Shown here: positions 22,839-32,885 of the stretch, piece after piece
Layout of the letters: each line of letters begins with the position of its first letter
Position numbering within the stretch: position 1 is the stretch's first letter
Source: Canna indica
Taxonomy: Eukaryota > Streptophyta > Magnoliopsida > Zingiberales > Cannaceae
Assembly: GCA_034359265.1 (NCBI GenBank)
Contig: CP136892.1
Location: forward strand, 82,700,001 to 82,764,000
Reading direction: 5' to 3'
Length of the DNA: 64,000 nucleotides
Notes under the pieces: generated by a model
The model's database searches: none
Told to the model about the DNA's origin: nothing
The model's input: the letters and a program-made list of their open reading frames with translations, nothing else
Position numbers and translations under genes: made by a program

Positions 22839-23618
22839 CTTTGGATACCATATTGTCTGAAAAAGCGATCGTCCTCCACTCCTAGATTTTTGGATAATTT
22901 TTCCATATCCATTTTCACCCCAATTAACTCCCCATGAGTTTCTGATCATCCAAAAATCGGTACCCTCCATGGTGCCATAACCAATAATGCACACTGAATG
23001 TCGCTGCAGAGGTCCATTAGTACGTAGGTCCTCTATATATTTCCTAAAATTTTAGCATAAAAAATATTAGTCATTTTTATATTTTATTAATTTTCATACT
23101 ACTTTAAAAAAAGAAAGAAAGAAAGAAAGAAAGAAGTTGTATTTACCTTTCCGATTTCTCGAAATGCTCTACAAGTATCAAGGATTCCCATAACTGGTCC
23201 ATGCTTGGCTACAACTCTCATAATATCATCTTCCTTTATCGTCTCTATCACTTCTGGCTCATATGTAAAAACTCTATCTCCTTTTGGCAGCTAACATGAA
23301 GACATATAAAAAATATAAGATTAATTTAATTTAAAATGATTGTCATTAACTACTTTATCTATATATTATTTGTTTTTACCTTTTTAATATTTCTTGGTAA
23401 TTTTCCTTCAAATGGACAAATATCTATAGTACATAATCCTTTATCACCAAGAAACTTGTGAACTTTGCTGAATGGAGGCATAGTCCTTTTGTCATGTTTC
23501 TTAATAAGATTATTGATCATGCACTGACTAGACAGTGATAACCGGTTCTTCACTTCATCCATGGATTTATTATAACGAGCTTCAATAGTTGCAGCAAAGG
23601 AAACAGCCCAACACACAT
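22839..23618 (-). pseudogene. Papain-family (C1A) cysteine protease, N-truncated and frameshifted
   Basis: Three minus-strand exons with GT/AG borders: 23618-23380, 23290-23147 and 23043-22839. Exon 1 begins just before the catalytic cysteine (DVCWAVSFAATIEAR). Exon 2 has AKHGPVMGIL. Exon 3 has the catalytic histidine (RHSVCIIGYG, codon at 22998-23000) and asparagine (RNSWGVNWGENGYG). The triad is therefore present, but the signal peptide, propeptide and oxyanion glutamine are missing. Exon 3 read in the spliced frame hits TAA at 23017-23019, after EIYRGPT; the histidine region lies in another frame, so an indel is present. A copia LTR begins 140 bases upstream, where the propeptide exon would be expected. 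A papain-like fold is clear; activity is not expected. Confidence 0.75.
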
Positions 23619-23759
23619 CTGAACAAAAATAAATATATTAATGAACATACACAAATATTAAAAATATTTCAATCTAATTTTCTTATACTTATTGTCATTA
23701 GTTTTATAATTAATTTCATCGAGTTTAAATGTCAATATTTTCAAAATAGGGTTAGAATT

Positions 23760-24790
23760 TGTTGAAAACAAAAGAAAACATATGAAAAGTAAAGAAATCA
23801 AGGATGAAATTGATGATACTTTATCGAAACAAACTTGGCTATATATATAGCCTTACATAACAAACTAAGCTAAAATTAAGTTGCCTAGTTCCTTCTAATG
23901 ACGTGAAATACTAAATCAAACAAACAAGGATCCCTTAACAATAGGGATTTATTGACCGGGTACCAAACTAAATAAATTGAACAATAGAAAGTACTAACAT
24001 TCCTCCCTTAAACTGAATGTTATAAGTACCCATTTTATATTAGACTTTGTTCAAGTCTCAAAAGTTCTCGCAACTTCAAGAAAACATCCATCTTGAGTGG
24101 TTTAGGCATCACATCAGCAATTGTTCTTGTGAAGCACAATGCACCAATTCCATAGTACCAGCTTTGAGAGTTCTCGCGAGAAATGAAACTGCACATTTCT
24201 GAGCTTACTATGGCCATGTATAACTAGATTTTTTGAAAGTTTGATTGCAGAACTATTATCACAACGAATAATAGTTGTCTTGCATTGATTTGGATCCAAC
24301 CTTTTCAATAACCTTTTCAACCAAACTGCTTGGCATGCGCACCAAGCAACAACAATAAATTCGGCCTTTGTAGTGGGTAAACTCACTACTTGCTTTTTTG
24401 AAGACCAAGATACTATCCACGAGCTCAATAAAAACACATAGCAAAACTATTATCGCAACGAATAATATTTGTATTGCCTTAATTCGGATCCAGCTTTTTC
24501 AATACCCTTTTCTATCAAACTGCTTGGCATGCACATGAAGCGGTAGCAATAGATTCTGCCTCTATAGTAGATAAACTCACTGCTAGTTTTTTTGAAGACC
24601 AAGATGCTGCCCTTGAGCTCAATGAAAACACATAGTCTGATGTGCTCTTTCTGTGTTCCAAATCTCTAACATAATCACTATGTGTGTAAGCAACGAGTTC
24701 ATCATCTCCTCCCTCCCTATAAAATATCCCAAACTCAGTTGTTCCCTTCAAATATCTCAGCACCCTTGTAATACTCGCAGATTTTCTAAT
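23760..24790 (-). mobile_element. Ty1/copia fragment: 3' LTR and RNase H end
   Basis: An LTR-like segment at 23760-23999 runs TGTTGAAAAC ... AGTACTAACA (240 bp) and contains a TATATATA box. Just beyond it, TTCCTCCCTTAAACTGAA is a polypurine tract on the minus strand, so this is the 3' LTR of a minus-strand element. Coding debris follows: SKKQVVSLPTTKAEF, IRCDNSSAIKLSKN, LRYLKGTTEFGIFY and KSTSDYVFSL, all copia RNase H. The 5' part is absent. Confidence 0.8.
24241..24632. repeat. Local tandem duplication (about 200 bp) inside the copia RNase H
   Basis: Two successive diverged copies each contain AACTATTATC.CAACGAATAATA, then TTTTCAATA.CC, CAAACTGCTTGGCATGC and TTTGAAGACCAAGAT. The first runs to about 24440 and the second from about 24441. 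The product therefore encodes the WSSKK...SL..T.AE..A..CACQAV region twice. Confidence 0.75.
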
Positions 24791-24794
24791 AATT

Positions 24795-25150
24795 TAAATT
24801 GGTTGCAGCGGGGAGATTTGAATGCGCGTCTGAGCGGGCCGGGGTGGTGTGGTTTGGGAGGAAAAGGATTGATAAGAATAGAATACAAGTAGAACTCTTT
24901 GAGAAAAAAACATAGGATTTGAGATCCCCTAGCGTCTATAGTCTAATATATGGAATGATGATGAAAAAGTGGCTGTAATTCTATTTTATAGCTTATTAAT
25001 ACTAGGGTTACACAAAAAGATTAAATCTCAACCCTCAAATAAAACCACTAACATAACTTTTAATCCTTGTCATCCATCTATAATCCTTATAACTTTTAAT
25101 CTCAGTCATCCATCTATAATTCATAGAAAAATAAACTGAAATAATAAAAT
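24795..25150 (-). repeat. Gypsy LTR pieces, including the 3' LTR of a chromovirus
   Basis: About 24870-25145 on the minus strand looks like an LTR (TATA-like CTATAAAAT near 24985). It follows the purine tract and ATGATGCAGG-type junction beside the chromodomain coding end. At 24805-24860 is a short piece similar to the 5'-LTR start of the 14279-19931 family (GATTTGAATGCGCGTCTGAG). Boundaries are approximate. Confidence 0.5.
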
Positions 25151-26045
25151 ATAGCTCCTGCATCATTCTCCCCGGCATGGAAAGCTCGACTCCGGCGAGA
25201 AAACTTTCACCGCTTTAGCATGCATCTCTGGATCAACTCTCTTAAGTTCTTCTTTAGCTATCCAAGTACTTTCACTTGCTGGTTTACCCAACCATCTCAC
25301 TAAAAATCTCTTATACTAACTACCCCTTCGAGACTTGGCTTTTTTAACGTCTAATACGTCTTCAATAACGTCAATTTTAGTTTTAGGAAGCTCTTGCACC
25401 TGATCTGAAATTTCAGCTACATCCACATCAAAACCCTCAAATGGATACAAGTCGGAAACATTGAAAACTGAGCTGATGTGCAAATCTAAAGGCAGCTCAA
25501 TCACATAAGCATTAGAGCTTATTTTCTTCAACACCTTACACGGTCCGAACTTCTTAGACTTCAACTTGTGATAAGTGCCCTTAGGAAACCTTTCTTGCCT
25601 CAAATGTACAAGGACCAAGCCTTTACATCTTCATGAATGCTTCTCCATCACCACTCACCCTAGTTCCAAGTGGCAAAGGAATTAAATCAAGCACATGTTG
25701 AGGTTTGAGCCCATAGGAAGCTTCAAAAGGTGTCTTCTTAATCGTTCTGTTCACTAAACTGTTGTATGCAAACTTAGCATGAGGAATAACAAAATCAAAC
25801 TCTTAACATGATTCCTAACAAGACACCTCGATTAACAGCCTCTATTTGCCCATCTGTTTGTGGATGACAAGTGCTGGAAAACTTCAATTGAGTCCCCATT
25901 TTCTTCCACAAAATCTTCCAAAAGTGTCCTACAAATTTGACATCTCTATCGGAAACTATAGATGTGGGAACACCATGTACCCTTACCAACACCTTGAAAA
26001 ATAACTCGGCAATATGAGTGGCATTTGAAGTCTTAGTACAAGGAA
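25150..26045 (-). pseudogene. Chromovirus (Ty3/gypsy) integrase and chromodomain remnant
   Basis: Minus strand, integrase core: [25 protein letters not shown] and [18 protein letters not shown] (about 25800-26045). Integrase C-terminal part: [14 protein letters not shown] and [11 protein letters not shown] (about 25460-25618). Chromodomain: [13 protein letters not shown], a TAG, then YKRFLVRWLGKPASESTW (about 25190-25380). A chromodomain after integrase defines chromoviruses and is thought to steer integration to particular chromatin marks. Several breaks; inactive. Confidence 0.8.
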
Positions 26046-26049
26046 TGAA

Positions 26050-26830
26050 ATGTTGGAGTACAAGCCGAATCGCTCTAACATTGTGGTGGATGCTTTGAGC
26101 TGCAAGGTTGAGCGGGTTGCAGCTGTTCAAGAAGCGGGGAGCAGCATGAACCAAGCACAATCCAACTTTCGCATAAATATCAGCTTGGGCTTACTAAGGG
26201 ACAGGCACAAGCACTCTTCAAGTTGATCAAGGATGGGAAGACAAGGAGATTTTGGGTACAAGACGGGCTCATTTTCCCAAGGGAAATCGATTGTCGGTAC
26301 CTAGGGCAGATGGCTTGCACAATGACTTACTGAAAGAGTGTCATGATACCCTCTAGACAGGCCACCCTGGCATACACCGAACCTTGGCCCTACTAGAGAG
26401 GGCTTTCTACTTACCCAAGATAGCGAACAATGTCGAGGAGTATGTGAAGACCTATATAATCTGCTAGCAAGGCAAGGTCTAGAGGCAGAAATCTATTGGA
26501 CCCCTCAAACCCTTGCCAGTACCAACGCGGCCATGGGAGAGCATCTCCCTTGATTTCATATCGAGCCTACCTAAAGTGGGAGAGGTCGGATCCATTTTGG
26601 TGGTACTGGACCATTTCTCCAAATATGCCACATTCATGACGGCTCAACAACACTCCATAGCAAGTGAGGCAGCAAAACTTGAGATGAAAAATGTCGTGAA
26701 GCATTGGGGAATCCCAAGGAACATCATCAGCGACCGAGATCCATGATTCCTCGGGAGATTCTAGACGAAGATGTTCAAGTTATTAGGGGCTCAACTCTAC
26801 TTCTCCACGAGCTTGCACCCACTAACATTT
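26050..26830 (+). pseudogene. Opposing gypsy RNase H end and integrase fragment
   Basis: The plus strand starts at [16 protein letters not shown] (about 26052-26100), the RNase H/integrase boundary motif. It continues through an integrase zinc-binding region with several in-frame stops (HTPNLALLERAFYLPKI), then LDFISSLPKVGEVGSILVVL, GIPRNIISDRDP and LYFSTSLHP. It sits head-to-head with the minus-strand integrase at 25150-26045. Confidence 0.75.
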
Positions 26831-26957
26831 TGGCATTTTAAATGTGAATATGCATTGTTGTTCGTTTATTTTCGCATTGGTACGCATATGTTGGTTGGCT
26901 TCGGAGTACGTACGTGTACTCTGGCCAGTCACGTGACCCTGGATTTGGGGTGTGACA
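26831..26957 (+). repeat. Gypsy LTR 3'-end fragment
   Basis: GGCTTCGGAGTACGTACGTG, TACTCTGGCC and GGGTGTGACA repeat the terminal sequence of both LTRs of the 14279-19931 element, so this is the end of a related LTR. Confidence 0.6.
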
Positions 26958-26989
26958 CTTCTGTTACGAACCGTAATGGGGGAGGAAAT

Positions 26990-28440
26990 ATGAGCAACAA
27001 TGCTGAGAGAAGTGAAAAGAGGAAGTTGTAGTGAGATATAGGGCTTGAAATAGTGGTGGACAAAATGTTTCAAAGTTTGAAAGCAGCTCCCAAATTCGTT
27101 GTTCCACTTGTGGTAAAAGGGGGCCATGCTTCGTATTCATGTCTTGAGTGAAGGGTTAACTAAACTTGAGCAAAGGGGTCATGCTTCGTATTCACTTGTG
27201 TATCCAGTTCAAGAAGAGTCTTTGGTTGTTTGTAGGGTGTTGGCAGCAATAGCTGAAGATGAAAAAGAAGCTTGGAGACGACGTACAATTTTCCGAACTA
27301 AAGCGCTTTGCGGTGGAAAAGTTTGTGACTTGGTTATTAATGGAAGTAGCATGGAAAATGTAATTTAAGTTGCCTACAGAAAAGCATCCTCATCCTTACA
27401 AGATTTGTTGGCTTAAAAAAGGTAATAAAATTCCAATTACGACTAGATGCTTAGTGAAGTTTACTATGGGGATCAATCTTGATGATGAGGCACTATGTGA
27501 TGGTATATCTATGGATGTGGGTCGTATTCTTGTGGGAAGGGGTTGTATGATCATAATATGGAACATCGTGCCAAGTCAAATACTTATTCCTTTTGTATAG
27601 GTGGCAAGAAGTACACGGTTGCATCCTTTTAGAGATGCAAAATCATCTACTAATGATTCAACAAGTAGCAAGTAATCAAGATTACTGGATTTTTTGTCTG
27701 TTGAAAAGTTTGAGCTTGGATGTGAAGAACCAAGGGTAATGTATGCCTTGGTGTAGGAACGACAATAATACCCGTTTATGATGGGTATGGGTGTTAGTTT
27801 CCTACCCGCGGGGATTTCACGGGTAATTTTTCTTATCCGTTTATTATATGGGGCGGGTATGGGTATTATAGTACTCGTACCCGCGAGTACCCGTTACCCA
27901 CGAAAATAAGTAAATTGACCTTATGTTGAAGACTTCATGTTTTAAAATCTTACGTTGATGTTGAGAAATATTTGTAATTTATATTTGAAGACCTTATGTT
28001 TTAAAAGTTTATGAAGATGTTGAGAAATATTTGGAATTTATATTTCAAGATCTTGTGTTTATAACTTTGTGTAGTGTGTTTATATTTGAAGTTGTTATCA
28101 AAATATTGTAATTTAGTTTTTTTAAAGTGTCATGGATACCCGTCAATATCCGTGGGTATCCGTCCCCCCGCGGGTAATTAAACGGGTACCCATTTTTGAT
28201 ACCCATGAGGAATTAAACGGGTAGTGGGTACCCGTATATTTCGCGAAATGAGTAGCAGGTAGGCACCCCCCGTAGCCGCCTCACCCCGTTGACATCCCTA
28301 CTAGTGAGTTTGTTGAATTTGTTAGTGGTGATATGTCACAAGGCTTGCTACCCAAGTACCCATGCAGAGCTTTCAACATCTCATTGATTTGCTGCATGGT
28401 GCCTCTTTACCAAACCTCCAAGCCTACCGAATGCCACTGA
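26990..28440 (+). pseudogene. Gypsy gag/protease/RT-start fragment, MITE-interrupted
   Basis: A zinc knuckle CSTCGKRG|HASYSC (split by a frameshift) occurs near 27100-27145, with a repeat of HASYS about 70 bases on. The protease follows near 27290-27560 (RRTIFRTKALCGGKVCDLVI, LPTEKHPHPYKICWLKKGN). The catalytic D-G pair of the family reads N-G here. After the MITE (27754-28300) the frame resumes with SEFVEF, then GASLPNLQAYRMP, the start of the reverse transcriptase. Confidence 0.75.
27754..28300. mobile_element. MITE (probable hAT) inserted in the gypsy fragment
   Basis: Left end TAGGAACGACAATAATACCC; right end, reverse-complemented, TAGGGATGTCAACGGGG. Arms are full of GGGTACCCG/CGGGTA motifs. 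Gypsy coding sequence runs up to both sides (YALV before, SEFVEF after), so the borders are well placed. A degraded target duplication may be CTTGGTG versus CTAGTG. Confidence 0.7.
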
Positions 28441-28442
28441 TT

Positions 28443-28476
28443 CAGTGTAGTGAAATGCTCGCCCAGGGGAAATGAG

Positions 28477-28525
<49 letters not shown>

Positions 28526-29286
28526 GTTTAGAAAATGTTATGTTCAATTAAGAATTAAGAGCAGAAGATGTTAAGTCAGATTAAGACTAGAAAATGTTAT
28601 AAACATGTTCTGCATATATCAAGTTTGGATTAACAATCAAAGTCTAAAACAACACATGATATCAATATGTTTAGAATTTATTGCTAAACACTAGCGGCAT
28701 AAAATGTTCAGAAGTTTTTCAAAACATGGCATGAATATCAGGATTTTAAGAGAAATTAAAGAAACAGTGAAGACAAACTATAAAGGTGTAAGAAGAAATT
28801 AGTACTCTTATTCTCTGAATTGAATGTCGTCAATAATTTGATACGCCGATGCCGAAGTAAGGTGAGGAAGAAGGTAAGATGCGAGCAAGAAAATTAGGAC
28901 TAACGTTGGGTAGTTTGTAAAAAAAAATTCGAAGGTTTGTAAAAGGGTACGATAGAAAAAATTGGGACCTTTCGATCCCAATTATATTTTTTTTGGAAGT
29001 ATTATAAAGATAATGCTATTATATAATGGTTAGAATTAACAAATAAGAACCTTAGCCTATACCTTAAGGCCAAAAGTTCAAATCATGTTGAAAAGTTTGT
29101 TTTTATTTATACTAGGCAGCAAGTTTGTCTTTGTTTAAACTAGGCGCTGCCTGGGAACAATGATGCGCCAAAATTTAGCGTTGTTTAGGCGGTGCTTCAA
29201 TAATGCCCGCCTCAAAGTGTTAAGAGGAACTCGGGCCTCACCTCGTCTTGCCTAGGAGCCTAGACGAGCGCCCGGTGACAACATTG
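28443..29286. mobile_element. Possible MITE with AT microsatellite
   Basis: Left end CAGTGTAGTGA and right end, reverse-complemented, CAATGTTGTCA. Inside both ends are CGCCTAGG/GGCGC-type motifs (ATGCTCGCCCAGGGG on the left; CCTAGGAGCCTAGACGAGCG on the right). An AT repeat fills 28481-28522. No target-site duplication was recognised, so the borders are tentative. Near 29013-29090 is a weak tRNA-like pair of boxes. Confidence 0.4.
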
Positions 29287-29333
29287 CTTTAGAGAAGAGT
29301 GAAGACCAAAAAAATTCAAGAATGAGCCAAAAC

Positions 29334-29512
29334 CAGCTCCAATACCATGTTACTGAGAGAATAATCTTCAGATATTTTATTCTCTACAAGTCATAGATAT
29401 ATATACAATTAAAGAAACTACAAGTAAGGAAAATAGCTATAAATTTGGTCATATGACTACTAAATATACAAGGAAAGCTAACTCAACTAAAACAGTCAAT
29501 ATATATGTAACA
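29334..29512 (-). mobile_element. Short LTR with PBS (TRIM- or copia-like fragment)
   Basis: 29349-29512 runs TGTTACTGAG ... ATGTAACA, 164 bp with TG/CA ends. To its left on the minus strand lies TGGTATTGGAGCTGG (29334-29348), matching an initiator-tRNA-Met primer site. The short LTR suggests a miniature element (TRIM) or a truncated copia. Only one LTR is visible on this side. The right part of this LTR is repeated at 32890-32990 by the tandem duplication. Confidence 0.45.
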
Positions 29513-31378
29513 ATAGTCATTAACATATAAAGTACCTTCAATCTGCTCTTCTATGTTAATTTCAAAAAGCTTCCTCCAATCCACATCAATTTTTATATTA
29601 GGATCAGATTTATCCTACAAATCATTAATTGAAAAATAATAATCACCATATGAAATATTTGTAAAATGCTCAACAACAATTAAAAAAATAATGGACTTAG
29701 TTACTAATGGTCGGAATACAATATTTTCTTTAGCTTTATCTCCGTAAAAATTATGAAAAAATATATATTATTCTCATGCCTTTGTTCAAAAGCCAACAAG
29801 TAACAACAACTAACAGAAAGTTGAGAGAAAAATTACATTAAAAAAAGAGAGTAAATAAGGTACCTTTCGGCTACTCTCCCCATCATTAATTTTTTTCTTC
29901 GGTGGAACCATCAAATACTAGTGCAGGTGAGGTTAAATGAAAAATCATTGCAAACAAGAGGAGATGACTTTGTAATGAGAGCATAATACATTGAACGACT
30001 AAAATCTTTTTACCAAAAAAAAAGAATAGAGGAGATCAACCCTACAAATGCTAGAAGACACTATAAAATGACCTTTAAAGATGGGTCATTCGCTAATTGT
30101 CTTTAACTTTCAACGAAAAGAATTCAAATCATTAGACTCTTAAACAAATGAATTTTACTTCGTTGTTGTAAAGATTGTTTATATATATATAATTGGAGAC
30201 CAAATATTTAGTCAATATTTTTCTTCATTAAACCAATAAAATATTTATCCACATATATAAACAACATGTCTCCGGCTTTTATATATATAATTTAAGCAAT
30301 TACAAAAGAGTATTAATATCCATCATTACAAATTTCTACATAAAAAATTTATCCTACCAGTTACATAACACCTAAAGACAATCACAATCCCTACAAGTTA
30401 AATAACACTCGAAGATTAAATAGCAATCTCATCAAGAATAACTCAAATAATTATTGCCTCGTTTATTCACACTTCTCGATCCTGCATTTAACAATCTTGT
30501 CATTTATTTTTCAATACAAGTCATATTTCCATGCTGTTCAAACAAAGGGAACATCTAGCATCAAAGAAGCGGTTCTTATCAAAACACAGAAATTTGAACA
30601 AAGATAATAGCAAAAAACAAAAAAATGTTTTATGCACATTCCTTTAATATATATTCTTCCTTAAACATAAATATACAACTTATCTATATATGTGTACAAG
30701 CTTGGATACACATTTTCTTTTAGCAATAGAAAGTTCAATAACAATTGCATTTCGTTTTTACTATATTAGGCAACAATGTAAGCATCATGACATCTTCTTC
30801 ATTATATTACATGTGACTACTATTAACCATTCTATAGCGTTTTCATCTTAGAGAATTAAAGGAGGCCGAGACCTCTCACAATCAAGCACTTCCATCAATT
30901 ATTAATTTTGGACAACCATAATTATCTTGTTAATCATAGGCACTAAAATCAACCCAAAACCATGTGCCTACTTATACCCACTTTAGCTCAAGTAATTAAT
31001 GAAACAACTTAATTTTCTCAATATCAACACGATGACATCAACATGGATATGCATCAAGCTTGCCATAACTAAATAACAAGACATTCTTTCACTATAGGAC
31101 TACTCTTTGTCTGAACTTGTTTGGTTAGATCACCATAATGGCAGCATAGTTTCAGAGGTAATTAAGCTAGCTTTACAATAATACAAACAAGTATGACCAA
31201 CCACCAATAGAAGATTATTCAAAACAAAGAAAAAGCATATAACTTTTTAACAAAAAAAAAAGATTATAAACTACAAATCAACAAAACAAGCATAATGCAG
31301 CGAAAGAAAAAAGTCAATATGGACATTATATCATTCTCTCCAAATTGAAGCCCTCTCAACATCACAGAATAGAATATA

Positions 31379-31412
<34 letters not shown>

Positions 31413-32885
31413 GGTGTATATATGTACTCAGTCATATGACATTGGCATCAAGATCAGATGAAAATAATTAGTCACAAGTAGGCAAATTAAAGTTGTGCAA
31501 CTTGCTTTATGCTTTATTATATAAGTATGTTTTCATCCACTATGCTGTAAATAACTGTAAATAACTCAACATGTTTTTTAAGAATAGTCGTTCTATATGT
31601 ACATGCAAAACAATGAAGATATAGTTATCTACTCAAAATGATATAAATATAAAGCAAGCATGTAAGTTTTGAACTGTTTTGAACTGAAGAAACATATAAA
31701 GATGCTTCAAAAACACTAGACATTGTACAAAATAAGCTACACTATATTGATGTAGATAAGAGGCATCTTAGACTTATACTAGATCATTCAACTGCTAGAC
31801 TGGACACCATAATTACAATTTAAAATATAAAAATTTCATTGAAGCCATTATGTGAGTATATGTAATTAAAATAATCTAGAAAGAAATTGGAATGAACTAA
31901 TTTTGGTAAAAAAATTAGATTTCAGCAACTCCTCTTTGCTGCAATAAGCAAATTACATTAACATCAACACATAGACATCCTATATTCCTAGAAACGGTAA
32001 TTTATTACGCTCATCTTATTCTAAACTAATAAGCACTTTATAAAGCATCATTGAGTAAGCAATTTATCATGCTTATGCATGTATGTCACTCTTTCCACAT
32101 TAAGTACCAAGTATTTGGCTCAACATCAATAATTATTTTTTTCCTTTAATAATTGGAGAAAAGATCCCTTGTTGTGTTAACTTATCTAAAATTTTCTTCA
32201 TGACTTAAGAGAAATGAGATAAGAGAAAGAGAAAGAGAGATCAAGTAAGCTCATGCCCTTCTTGATTCCTTCTTCCTTCTTGTTGTTCATAGCCCATAGC
32301 GTTTATTTTATTTTTCTTTGCTTAATTTACTCCTTGTTTTCACTGATTGGTTAAAGAGTAAGTTAAATTATGGGTGAAGTTGCTTTTATGTTGACTTTTG
32401 TTAAATGCACATTTGACTTTGGTATGATTGACCTTTAAAGTTGTGTTATATTCCTTAATTTTATCATAGTTTAGGTTAAATTCATTAACTTTTCCAAAAA
32501 AAGGAATACTTAAATTAAATTAAATTAAATTAAATAGCATACATAGTTTTGATTAAGAATAATCTATAATATTTTTATAAAATCAAATCATCCATGTTAA
32601 TTTTCATTGAATTAGAGTAGATTCACTACAACAAAATTCTCATATATCGACGTTAAATTTTCGACGTCTCTTAAAGACGTTGAAATGTAAAGCAATTAAA
32701 TTATTTTAATATGATAAATTTTGACGTCTCTTAAAGATGTCGAAATTTTTTCGACGCCTGTTCTGACGTCAAATTTTCGATGTTTAGTTAAAGAGGTCGA
32801 AATTTTTTCGACACTTGAGAACATACATCGAAATTTTTCAATGCTTGCATGTTCTGACGTCACACACTTGAGAACAGTCAACATA
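29414..32885. repeat. Tandem duplication, copy 1 (3.47 kb)
   Basis: Nearly identical to 32886-36340 in direct orientation, with an offset of 3472 bases. In the first 370 bases I count about five differences, so the duplication is young. The unit is noncoding and AT-rich: it starts inside a short LTR and ends inside the 5' part of a CACTA element. No gene, RNA or ORF of note is visible in it. A TA repeat near 31381-31412 is longer than in copy 2. Confidence 0.9.
32624..32885. mobile_element. Truncated 5' part of a CACTA element (copy 1)
   Basis: Starts CACTACAACAAAATTCTC after ATT, as in the complete copy at 36070, and shares its CGACGTC subterminal repeats. It is cut at the duplication junction. 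Compared with copy 2 it lacks 30 bp between two CGACGCCTG words (near 32752-32764), a deletion between short direct repeats. Confidence 0.8.

Noticed and set aside
14279..28440. Endogenous pararetrovirus (badnavirus-like) sequence among the retroelements
   Set aside because: All pol fragments have LTR-retrotransposon order, PBS/PPT or chromodomain features; no movement-protein-like or pararetroviral coat segments were seen.
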